Source of the DNA: Conoideocrella luteorostrata
Lineage: Eukaryota; Ascomycota; Sordariomycetes; Hypocreales; Clavicipitaceae
DNA: 64,000 nt
NCBI GenBank assembly: GCA_032433595.1
Contig: JASWJB010000198.1
Location: 18,372-82,371, forward strand
Direction: 5' to 3'
The position numbers and the translations under genes are program-made. Position 1 is the stretch's first letter; the number at the start of each line of letters is the position of its first letter. Under the pieces are notes generated by a model. The model searched no databases, was not told the origin of the DNA, and saw only the letters and a program-made list of their open reading frames with translations. Below are positions 47,236 to 57,772 of the stretch, piece by piece.

Positions 47236-47899
47236 AACTCGGTGAAGCTTTACCCCCGACCACTGCTGATCAACATGCGCTGTAGGACATGGCTATTGCT
47301 AACGTACCAAAACGTGTGCCGTAAGTATTGCTACACCGATCTCGATCACGGCAGGAAACGTATGGAGATCATTGCCGATTGTGGGGGATGATGTTGTTTT
47401 TCTATCTTCGGAGTCGGCTGGATGGTTGTACAACAGACCTTGTTTTGTTCCACATCCTGGATGAAATGCCCTGGTTGGGCTCATCTGTCATCTGTCCCCT
47501 GCGATGCGCTGCGACTGTACTTGGAGCTGAACAGGGACGACGGCGGCATAGGAAGGCGATCCTAGTCGCGGAACCAGAAAAGTTGACGTGATGAAGCAAT
47601 GTAGTGCCAGGGTTCCCCGCAGCCAAGTTTCGCAATTGCGGGAATGGAAACCTGTTTGGGCAGCCATTGTGTGCGCGATGCCGGAAGGAGAGGTGTATCT
47701 CGACGATCATTGAAGACACTTGTTATGAGAATATTGGTGACAGCGAAGACAAGAATGTGTATGTTGATAAAATGCGACCTTTAATCTGCGCGGTGGGCAG
47801 GAATGTTGATACCATTCAATGCCCCTAAATTACGAAAAATTAGGAAAACTCGGTACTTTACGAAACTCTCAACTTCGCCATGTTTTGGCTATCCCCAAT

Positions 47900-49620
47900 C
47901 TAAATTATTTCAGATTAGCCGAAGCATTTAAAATATTCTCTCTTATAACTAGTCCATTCAGCGTATCCATGACCATAACTTCTCCTTTGGCATCATCGTC
48001 TTCCTCACAACGGCCATAGCGCGAAGAATAGAAAACGCATCCGCGGGCCTGATTTTCTGGTGACTTGCCATTGTTTTCTGCCAGCTTTGGTGAGACACAG
48101 TGCATGAGATGGATCTCGACATTCTCCTTGAAACCTCAGAACTAGAATACGGCATCGACATTGTGCCTCTGTAGTCCCTGATACTAAAATCCAATCACCC
48201 GTATAACACAACGACAGCTGTGCTTCCCCTCTCGCACGCGTGATGTGATCCCATTCAGCAGGTAAATGAGTGTTAAGCAAGCAAGTCTAGCCCTCCATCT
48301 TGCATCAGCAAAGAAATGACATCGTCATTGTTGAGTCGGCATGCATCGGAGCAGCGCCGTCATGCCGTAGTCTGATGGTCTGTTGATATCACATAGCGTA
48401 CAGGTGATTAATGCCTCAGTGGCTTCATCTACGCTTACCTAGACTGCTTTTGAATGTGAACTAGGGTTCTTCGTGTATGCTGCTCCTCTGTTTGTTGATC
48501 TTTATGGAAGGCAAATAGTGTAACGACGACATGCTTGATCTTCGCTGCACCATGTTGGCGAGGAGACTCAACCCTCAATCATCCTCCAAATTGTCTACTG
48601 CCTCTTCGCGTTCCCCACGGCAATTTCAGGGCCTTAACATAGCCTACATTTTCCCATTGCTGAGACTTGACTAATGCCCATAGGGGTGGTTCTGGATGGC
48701 TCTCTGTCAAGTCTACCCGGCCAGAACTCGGAATTGATTCGACGGGATCGTAGTTACCCAGTTCTGGTGCCCGATTAGATGATTGACGACGATGCTTATT
48801 GTCTGTGACGTTCATGTCAACTTTGCCTGTGCGTTGAAGCATCTTGTACAGAAGAGAGTTGCCATTTTTCGCAGCCGACGGGAAGTGTCAAAGTCTTGGG
48901 CATTAAGGTCTATCCAGGGGGGTAATACACACTGGCTGGGTAATCAAATATTCATTGCTCAACCTGACTGCTTCTAGCAAGAGCCTCGTATCAAACTCAC
49001 AGCCATCTTACTCCACGATGACTTTGCCTGTTTCCAAAAGCATCTCCATGATATCAGTGCCTCCGCGATAAGCATCAGCAAAAACAAAAGCAAAAGATCC
49101 TTCATGACCTATAGTATTGGTATCGATGTTATCTAGGCTGAGAAGGATTTCGTGCTATGGTAGGAAAATCTTTTTAATACCGGGCGTGCATCGACACAAA
49201 AACCGGTCGATATCTCGAGCATTGACGTCAGAGTCCTCGTCTGCTACATGCATTGCCGCAATCTCATCCTAGCCATGGTGGCAAATTGTGAGAACAGGCG
49301 TGTTCAAGTTAGGGTCCTCGATGTTGGCATCGATATTGCGCGCAGCTTGCAGCCTTTTGACCGCAGCTGTTACCACGGCTATATGCAACGGACTCAATGC
49401 CATCATATTCGGGTTTAAACGACAGCATCCCAGCATATATCTGACAATGTGACTATGGCTATTACAAATAGACAGACCCAGCAGTGAAGGTCCCAATGAG
49501 TAAACTGTTTGGACGTCATCCGTTCCCTCAATTTAAAGTCATCAAATTATTTCCAAATACGCATATGCCGCTGCGACATTAAGGGGCGAAAGGTCCGATT
49601 TATACCTATATTGGACGTCA
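47900..49620 (-). pseudogene. decayed ankyrin-repeat protein gene
   Basis: On the minus strand, ankyrin-like phrases appear in order with stops and frame changes between them: ALSPLHIAVV and ANIEDPNLNTPVL near 49300-49400; VADEDSDVNARDID near 49220; GGTDIMEMLLETGKVIVE near 49010-49060; MLQRTGKVDMNVTDNK near 48800; DINRPSDYGMTALL near 48370-48410; and HACERGSTAVVVLYG with FSIRDYRGTM near 48160-48240. Between 49620 and 49008 one frame can be read with only a few stops; two are TAG codons where a glutamine (CAG) would fit, as expected from C-to-T mutation. No intact start or end was found. Ankyrin genes are often part of NLR-like or effector families in fungi, but the rest of the domain layout is lost. 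Confidence 0.6.
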
Positions 49621-52291
49621 AAAGCATCTTTGAGGACAGGTCTTGGGGTTCCGACTTAGCCTTCTGAAGTGTCCCAATGTGAAGCAAAGTGATCGCAAAG
49701 CGCTGTATCCCGGTAGAGACGGAAATTGAGGTCTTGACAGAGGAGCTTGCCCGGCCGAAGAAGAGCGTTGAGATACTTGGTCGACGGCTGGTTCATAATA
49801 TAATTGAACAGCTCAGAGCGCAAGTTTCAAAGAATGCCAGGCAAATTGGCGCCTTTGCCGATTTCGAAATTTAAATGCTCTGGCCGACGAGGCTTCAACA
49901 GTCTGTCTGGTATTTCCTGGGCTTTTCCTCACGTAAAGAAACGGAGATGAAAGTATGAGAATGCAGTCGCGTAATGGTCACCTAGATAAAGCTGTTCTAT
50001 GCCTTTGGCGCTGTTACAACCTTATATCTAACTGTTGCTGGTTGGGTGGCTCATCAGTAGGTTCTTCAGCAGTGATTCGCCGAGTGTTTGTAGAAGAAAG
50101 ACTGGCCGGCCTTCAACGGGGACTCTCTGCAACGCCGTGCTTCCCGAATATTGATGGAAACAGAATGCCCACACTGTAACGGGGATTCTTTATAAGGTTG
50201 TGGTTTTCCGAATATCGGCGAGAAAAGATTGATCTATCTTTCATGGGGACTGAGTATTAAGCTGCGATTCCCTGAATATTGGTGGGGAAAGATCGTAAAA
50301 AAAAAGTTTTGCCGACCGAGAACTCACCTCAATTCGTGACTTGAAATAAGAGGCGCCGGCTATACTCTGCCGGAGAACATTGACCAATACTCTAATGTAC
50401 GCAGTAATAGGCTTGCGTCATGCGACGCGGTACGGGCTAGGTAGTGAACGAATGAATGAAGCTATTCGCGGGAGAAGTGATCTAGTAAAAACTAGACACG
50501 CAGTAGTAATATTTTAATTATGTAGCAGTACGTATCTTGCTATATACTTTACTATAGAATATATTTTAAAACTTCATAACAAGTGTAAAGATCTTGTGGT
50601 ATTTATCTAGATCATCGCCAATCAAGGCCATAAGTAATTCAGACCATCATCAAGCAAGCAAGGTCTCAATTAGTCGAGGCTTCTGACAGTCGGGACTTTC
50701 CTCACGACCTCTTGTAACCCCCTTGAAGTGCCTTGAGGCTATTCTTGTTTTAGGCTTAACACTACTTCCCGCTGCATGAATAAAAAATGACTATTCCTTA
50801 CGGAGTACAGAGTACGGAGTACTGTGCCATATCATTGGGGCGTTATCTTGCCGCGTAAGGAGATTGGTCGAGCCGAGTCAGCTCGAGCTCCCTCTAAGCC
50901 TTGCATTTTAGTGTGTGGATGGTAAGACAGGACATGATAGCAGATAGACCAATCAACTTCAGTTTGTTTCTAAACTCGTCGAGTCCAACATTTGCGAATC
51001 ATGTTGGGTTTGTAGACCAACGGCCCTACATGCCGGAGCAAAGATGGAAGCAAACATTTTCTGATGCGAAGTCGCAGTTTTAACGCAAGACGTCGACTGT
51101 GTAACTTGCCTGCTCGGCCTGTACCAGCCTAAATTTGCATGATCGGACCGATGTAACATCATCATTCTCTGTTTCTTGCATTGGGCTCAACCCAATCTTC
51201 CACCTAAGAATCTCTGCGGAGAGCCAGTCAATTTTCTTTGCCGGCTTGCCTGTCGATCAGCTGAGAAAAAAGGTGGGAGGACAGGGACGACCAGGCCAAT
51301 CGTTCCGTACAGTACACACGGAATACAAAATCACATCAAAATGAAACGATGTTTCCAGGTGTGCAACCGTGCAATAAGCGTGCAATAAGCAGAAGTAATC
51401 TGTGATCCGCAATCAGTAAAGGCTCACGCGACATGATGCAGGCGGGTTGACGGAGCCCCTGCAATAAAGTCGGATGAGATTGGTGGCGCCAAGCGGCCGG
51501 CACTTACTTCTGAGACAGGTTTAAGTGATAATATGGAGGAATGACGTTTATTGGCCATTGGCATAACTAGTATCTTGGAGCTCGGGAGGAAGCTTTTCTG
51601 CCTCCCCCCGGGTTGCCATGCCATTGGCTGCCAGTTGCACGCTGCTTAGGTCTTTCTTCAGAGCACAGAGCAAGCAGTTTTTTAGTAGGAGTACGGAGTA
51701 TTTTCTGACGACTGCCGGGTATCGGGTCCAGCTTGCGGCCGCAGACCATGATGCCGAGATTGCATGCATCACTGTCGAACTGCCGAGGCGGCATGAGGCC
51801 GGCGACCAGAACGACCTGATAACAAGGCGCCTCTACTCCGTAGTTAGTGTTAGTACTAAAGAACTCCACAACACTGCAGGAATACGGCAGCAATACTCTG
51901 TACTGCAGTAATAGTTCATATCCAGGCACTTTACGCCCGACGCAGCAAGCACTAGCCAGCAAACGCAGTCTAACTCAAGCGGGAAGACTAACCTGAGCTG
52001 ACCCGCTGTCGATGATGAGCACCAGTGGGCATCAGTGGGGTCGAGTGTTTAAGACGGCCAGAGCACGTTGTGCGCATCTTGCTTCTGAGAGGTCTTGTTT
52101 CACTTCATCTTCATCAGCGGCATGCCAGTCCGTGGCAGTCTTGAAGCCCATTCGCAAGCCATCACAAGCGAGCTCACACAAAAGCTGTCCCTGATATCAT
52201 CTGCAACACGCCTTACCGCTGGGCTCGAACATCCTGCACATGCAAGCAACTTCAGTCTGTCGAAGGCGGCGCCGCAGCTGAGACGGCAGCC
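49621..52291. other. gene-poor region with degenerate repeats
   Basis: Holds three degenerate 63-bp tandem copies (50118-50310, listed separately) and an AT-rich patch at 50490-50590. TACGGAGTA motifs occur at 50799, 50812, 51691 and 51834. No gene is supported. The last few hundred bases are the promoter and leader of SYG1. Confidence 0.4.
50118..50310. repeat. three degenerate tandem copies of a ~63-bp unit
   Basis: Copies begin near 50118, 50181 and 50245. Each starts GGGGA(C/T)T and contains a (C)CGAATAT or CTGAATAT core followed by a GG(C/A/T)-rich AAAGAT-like end. The copies differ by many substitutions, so the array is old. No coding pattern is visible. Confidence 0.65.
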
Positions 52292-55200
52292 ATGAAGTTT
52301 GCAAAGGAGCTCGAGAGAGATGCTGTCCCGGGTACGTTAAATTTTTTCTCTTTTTGTATTTTCAAGGTCGTTGCTTGTGTGATTGGCATTGGCCGACAGC
52401 CTTTGTGTTAACGCTGGGAACTTGCGACGAAACAAAACTGCGGGATTCAGACGAAACAAATGCTGCGCCATCGTAAACGGAAGGGGAAAAACAAACAAAA
52501 ATATATATATATATATTTGCTGACCCGGCTGCAGAATGGCGTATCAAATACCTCAATTACAAGGCAGGCAAAAAATATGTCAAGGCCGTCTCGAGAGCAA
52601 TTAATCGGCCAACAAAGGGACTTTCGAATCGAACACCGTCTTTCTTCCGATCAAGTCAATATGATAGATCGTCAGTCATCCCATACTCGACATCGGGTCC
52701 GGCGGCCCCAACGAGCCCTCGCAAACAAGGCAATAGGGCATCTGTCCCCCAGACCAAACCAATAGCTGTTGCTGGGAACGCAGGCGAGGGCGGGGCACTG
52801 ACAAATGACGGTAATGACCTTCAATATGGAAGCTTTGTGCCGACGCCACCGGTCTACAGCCCGTTAAAGGAACGGACAGACAATAGCATAGACTTTGCAT
52901 TGCCAGCGCCGGCAATGAAGGCACCAGACTCGCCCGAGGTTACAAGACCGATGGAGGCGATGTCAAAAAGTCACAGCAAAATGCCTTTCCCACGACGAGC
53001 TTCTACTGCGGCGGAGCTAGTCACGACCTCCAATGGGACTTCTAGACCGTCTCCTGTACCTCGACGGCCCACTGCCGGACCGTCAATAACAGAATCGCCC
53101 TCGCATTTACGGAGGATTCTATCCCATGCGCACAGCCCTCTGAAGCGAAACATATCGAGGATAGACAGCGGCTTGACCGACTTTGACCTAGTCCGTGAGA
53201 GAGAACGCGAGTTCTACGAGTTCATGGATTCGGAGCTTGACAAGGTAGAGTCTTTTTATAAGATGAAGGAGGACCAAGCTGGGCAGCGGCTTTCTTTGCT
53301 GCGACAACAGCTTCACGAAATGCGCAATCGCCGTATTCATGAAATGTCATATCGCCACGACATAGATACAGATGGTGGGCATTACACAGATGCAGAGAAC
53401 TCAAAGGATAGCCTCAATGGGTGGGTTCAGCCGTTCAAAGCCAAGATGTTCCCTCCAGGGCCAAACTCTAAAGCTTTGCGGAACATGCCTACGACGCCAT
53501 ATCTGCCGGCGAGCGCGTCCGCTGGTGACGCCACAAGAGACTACAGTCGCAGGCGGCAAAAAGAAGATGTATCATATCGAACGGCTAAACGCAAGTTAAA
53601 ACTGGCCCTGCAAGAATTCTACCGAGGCCTCGAACTTCTCAAGTCGTACGCTTTGCTGAACCGGACAGCCTTCCGAAAGCTGAACAAGAAGTTTGACAAG
53701 GCCGCAAATGCTCGTCCGCCTCTCAGATTCATGCATGAAAAGGTGAATGAGGCTTGGTTTGTCAACAGTGACACTCTTGATGGACATATCAAAGCGGTGG
53801 AAGACATGTATGCGCGATATTTTGAGCGCGGCAACCATAAACTGGCTGCAGGCAAGCTCCGAAGTCTCACGAAAAAGTCCAACAGCGAGTCTGGCAGCTC
53901 GTTCTTGAATGGGTTTCTCATAGGCACTGGACTCATATTCAACGTTGAAGGCGTCATTTACGGCTCACAGCTCTTGTTCCACCCTGACGCAAACGTTCGG
54001 AACGAAACTGGCTATCTTTTGCAGATCTACGCCGGCTACTTTCTTATGCTCGTCATGTTTTCGTTGTTCTGCGTGAACTGTTTTATATGGACCAAGAACA
54101 AAATCAACTATCCATTCATTTTCGAATTTGATCAGAGAAGCCTGCTCGACTGGAGGCGGCTGGCAGAGTTTCCGAGCTTCTTTTTCCTCCTCCTAGGCAT
54201 ATTCACATGGATGAATTTTAGTCAATATGGTCCTATCTGGCTCTATACTTATTATCCGGTATTTTTAATTTGCATAACTGCAGCGATTATTTTCTTTCCT
54301 GGGCCAGCGCTATCCCACAAGAGCCGAAAATGGTTTGTCTATGCTCATGTAAGTGTTACGAATAGTTTGCGCCGGCATTGACTTCTGAGCTGACGGTTCA
54401 TAGTGGCGACTTTTGTTGGCAGGCTTGTATCCAGTCGAATTTCGAGACTTTTTCCTTGGCGACATGTACTGTTCGTTGACATACTCCATGGCTGTAAGTT
54501 CTGACCTTCGAACTCTTGTATATTTTCATTCCTAGAATCCACTCTGACCCCGTTTGCCAGAATGTTGAACTATTCTTCTGCTTGTACGCTAACCAATGGG
54601 ATGACCTTCAACAATGTAATTCTAATCATTCTCGATTAATGGGCTTTTTCATGACACTCCCGCCGATCTGGCGATTCTTCCAATGCGTTCGACGGTACAA
54701 GGACACCCGGAACGTATTCCCCCACCTGGTCAATGGTGGCAAGTACATCATGACTATCATATCCGCTGTGATGCTGTCATTGTACCGCATCCACAATACC
54801 CCAACAAATCTTGCGCTGTACATAGTATTTTCCGTTATCAACGGTGTATATGTTTGTAAGTTTCGCACCACTGTTACTTCTCCATCTGGAAAAACTGTAG
54901 GCTAATGCCAAGCTAGCAATATGGGATTTGTTTATGGACTTTTCCCTTCTGCAGACAGAGTCACGTCACTGGGGTCTTCGGGACATTCTGGCCCTCAAAT
55001 ACCGCTGGCCATACTACTTCATCATGATTGTGGACCCCATCCTCCGATTTGCGTGGATATTCTACGCCATCTTCACCCACGACACGCAACACTCCACCAC
55101 TGCGTCCTTCTTTGTGTCCTTTGTGGAAATCCTCAGGCGAGGCATGTGGGCTCTCTTCCGTGTCGAAAATGAGCACTGCGCCAACGTCTCCCAGTACAAA

Positions 55201-55581
55201 GCCTCTCGCGACGTGCCTCTCCCTTACCGCATCGAACCTCTCATGGATCGCGTTAGCACCGAGAACTCTCCCGTTATGACGGCCGAGGAGCAAAGACGCC
55301 AGGATGTCACTCAATCCGCCAGTAGTTCTACAGCCGTGGCAAGCACGCTCGGAACGTTGCGGCGTCGCACGGATACTATTAGCGCTAGGTCGTTTTCTAA
55401 GATACTTGCGGAAGCTCACAAGCAGGATTTCGTGAAGAGGAGAAAGCCTGGAACGAGAGAAACGGAACAGGAAGTGGAGGTTGAGGGGCAGAGTGATGAT
55501 GACGAAGACGAAGAGGAGGAGGCGGCTAGTTTGTTGGAGGCTGGCGAGGCGAGGGAGCTGAGGCGGAGAGCAGAGGAATGA
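52292..55581 (+). CDS. SYG1: SYG1/XPR1-type phosphate exporter with SPX and EXS domains
   Basis: Five exons, 52292-52331, 52535-54348, 54404-54493, 54561-54855 and 54917-55581, give 967 residues in frame. Exon 1 encodes MKFAKELERDAVP, the classic SPX start, and joins to EWRIKYLNYKAGKKYVKAV. The SPX domain is interrupted by a long Ser/Pro-rich insert (about residues 40-200) and resumes at FYEFMDSELDKVESFYKMKE. It ends with the SPX helices RELEL-type LKLALQEFYRGLELLKSYALLNR and the FRKLNKKFDKA segment, whose lysines bind inositol pyrophosphates in the family. Membrane helices follow, then the EXS domain with DMYCSLTYSMANVELFFC, WRFFQCVRRYKDT and LRDILALKYRWPYYF. The tail is acidic (DDDEDEEEE). 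Likely role: phosphate export or signalling coupled to phosphate status. Confidence 0.93.
52501..52516. repeat. (AT)8 run in SYG1 intron 1
   Basis: A dinucleotide run within the first intron (52332-52534) of the SYG1-like gene. Confidence 0.9.
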
Positions 55582-55949
55582 GACCACCTGGCAAAGGTGG
55601 AGGGAGGGCTGCATCTGTAAGCTTCAAGTTTGGCCATTTTGTTTGAAATACAGAGTAAAAGAATGCTGCACGGCGGAAGGAGCCGCAGCCGCGAGGCGAT
55701 ATTATATAGACGACAACTTGTAGGGGAAACATATTGTGCGTTCAGTGCAGTCTAGTCTATGTGGGAAAAGCCCATTTCACCATGACATCTATCCTGTATA
55801 TCCTCCTCATTCCTCTAATATCGTGTTTCCTTTAGTCGAATAGAATACAACAACCGCGCACCGAATCCGACAAACAATTCGCCATAATGCTTCCCAATAA
55901 ATTATTACACGGCAACGCCCGTATATCCAGACAGGCGGGGGGCCAAATC
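55582..55949. other. convergent intergenic region, 0.37 kb
   Basis: Between the 3' ends of SYG1 and the M18 peptidase. AT-rich, consistent with 3' untranslated regions of both. No gene is seen. Confidence 0.4.
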
Positions 55950-57772
55950 TTACGCCCACTCCTTATCGATCTTCTCCCAATGATCCAAAAAGCCCTTGAA
56001 GAACTGCACTCCCAAGCCGGGATCCAAAGCTCCGGTCGTGGCCCTGATGGAATGCATGCTCAGCTGCGCCAAACCAGCATCTGCGGCTCTCACGCCCATC
56101 GCACTCGACAACATGGGTCCCACTGTGCCCCCGCTCCTGGAATCATTGCGAATCTGGAAGTTCTGCGTCTTGGCACCAATCTTCTCGGCAACCCTTCGCA
56201 AGATGGCTGTTGAGACGGCATCGGTGGTCATGTGCCCGTTGGAATCGGCCGCAATGGTAATGCCGACATTTAGCTCGGGAACATGACTGTCAAGATAGTT
56301 CTCTAGGAAGTTGGGGTTTCCTGCGTGCGTTACGTCCGAGGAGACGAGGAATGATTTTGCGTAGGTCTGGCCGAGGAGGCCCGGACCATAGGCATCCTCG
56401 TTGAGGGCCTCGACGGTGCGCTCGACGACGAGTGGCAGGAAGTTCCCTCGGGCGCCTTGGCGGAGGAGCGATCCGATCTCTTCGTCGTCAAAGAGCGCCA
56501 CAAGCTTAATGTATCCGTCGTCCTTTTCGGAGTCGGAGGCCAGGAGGGCCATGATCGCGGCCCATGAGCAGAGCTTGTCGTCGATGCGGCCGGCCGAGAT
56601 GAATTCGTTGTCCATGCCCATTGTCCGAGCGGGCTGCGAGTCATACAGCTCTAATTCCCAATTGCGGATGGAGCCGTATGACGTGATGCCGAGCTCCTTG
56701 GCAATCAACTGGACGAGTCTTCGGGGCTGGCTATTCACAAAGGCGCCTTCGGGGGCCAAAGGCTCAAGATCCTCCACTTTTTGCTGAGACGAGCCCTGGA
56801 GGCCGATGACGGGGACAGCCTGCGTCTCCTTGTTGTTGCTGCCGAACATGCCCGCTCCGAAATGGGGCGCGAGGGTCGGGATTTTCGCAATCGGCCAGTC
56901 GAGCTTGACGAGCTGTGTCGTGGTTTTGCCCGTCTTCTCGTCGTGGACGACAACACGGCCACCGATGCTGAGATCGCGATCCCACCAGGTTCGGTTCAGC
57001 CCGCCGGCGTATTGGGCGACGCCGAGCTGGACATAGCCCGCCTTGCTGGGTCGGGTGCTCACGGGCTTGAGGCGAGCGGTTATGGCATCAATGTGGCCAG
57101 CAATCATGCCGACGCCACTGCCGGGCTTGTACGCTTCGCCGACGGTGAAGGCGATGAGGCTGCTGCCGTTTCGGGTGACCCAATACTTGCCGCCAGGGTG
57201 AACTTTGCCGGCCCATGCGTCTCTAGCAGAGAGCTGTTGCGTATTAGCATTTTGGCTTTTCCCTGTATATCAGAATATTTCTACTTAAAATCCCTTGATT
57301 CGCCAGGACGCATCAAGTTGGATTCAGAAACAACGGGGGGGGAGGGGGGAGGATGTACCTCTGTAAATCCAAAATCAGTCAACTTGCGCTTGAAGTGGTC
57401 TACCGTGTGGAAAACCGTAGGATTCTCCTCCAAAAAGTTACAGAACGGCTTGGTGAATGCCTCGGGCTTGCATTGTGCAACCTGACACATTTGGCACGGC
57501 TTGCCCTCGGCAAGAGCCAAGTTCACTTGGCCGTATTCGGGGGGGGCCAGTTTGGCGATGCAGCTTGCGCAGGCGTGGTTATCTCGTGGGGGACGACCGT
57601 CCATGTCGGCCAACATGAAGTTCTTCGACCTGATGGGTGGGGATGGTAATGAGACGGGAGCGGGAGCGGGAACCGGAGCTGGAGCTGGAGCTGGAGCTGG
57701 CTGTTGCGCATGTTGTTGACGCAGCGGCAGGAGAGTCGGATGCGAGCTGGCCGTGGGGGATCGTCGCGTCAT
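55950..57772 (-). CDS. M18-family aspartyl aminopeptidase with Cys-rich N-terminal extension
   Basis: Two exons, 57772-57359 and 57233-55950, give 565 residues. The intron (GTACAT donor, ACAG acceptor) joins DFGFTE to LSARDAWAGKVHPGGKYWVT. The M18 zinc-peptidase signature is complete: MIAGHIDAITARLK (His and Asp ligands), SAGRIDDKLCSWAA, FDDEEIGSLLRQGA (catalytic and bridging Glu), SSDVTHAGNPNF and the last ligand in QLSMHSIRAT. These enzymes cleave N-terminal acidic residues and in yeast are delivered to the vacuole. The first 130 residues are unusual: a Pro-Ala repeat (APAPAPAPVPAPAPV) encoded by a GGAGCT-type minisatellite, followed by CASC, then CQMCQVAQC, before CNFLEENPTVFHTVDHFK. The cysteine spacing could bind metal; this is inference. 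Confidence 0.92.

Larger units (their letters stand above)
42914..47899. other. gene-poor region, 5 kb
   Basis: The first kilobase is the promoter side of the minus-strand gene ending at 41837. TACTCCGTACTCCG lies at 43464-43477, with more copies near 44881 and 45418. Minor repeats: a 9-nt TGTGGATTC unit in three perfect copies plus one imperfect (44568-44603), and (ATCGC)5 at 47211-47235. Many short frames exist, but none has a signal peptide, membrane pattern or known motif. Confidence 0.4.

Noticed and set aside
53596..53957. Minus-strand frames inside the SYG1 exon
   Set aside because: They are shadows of the plus-strand SPX coding sequence, which has clear family motifs and consistent splicing.
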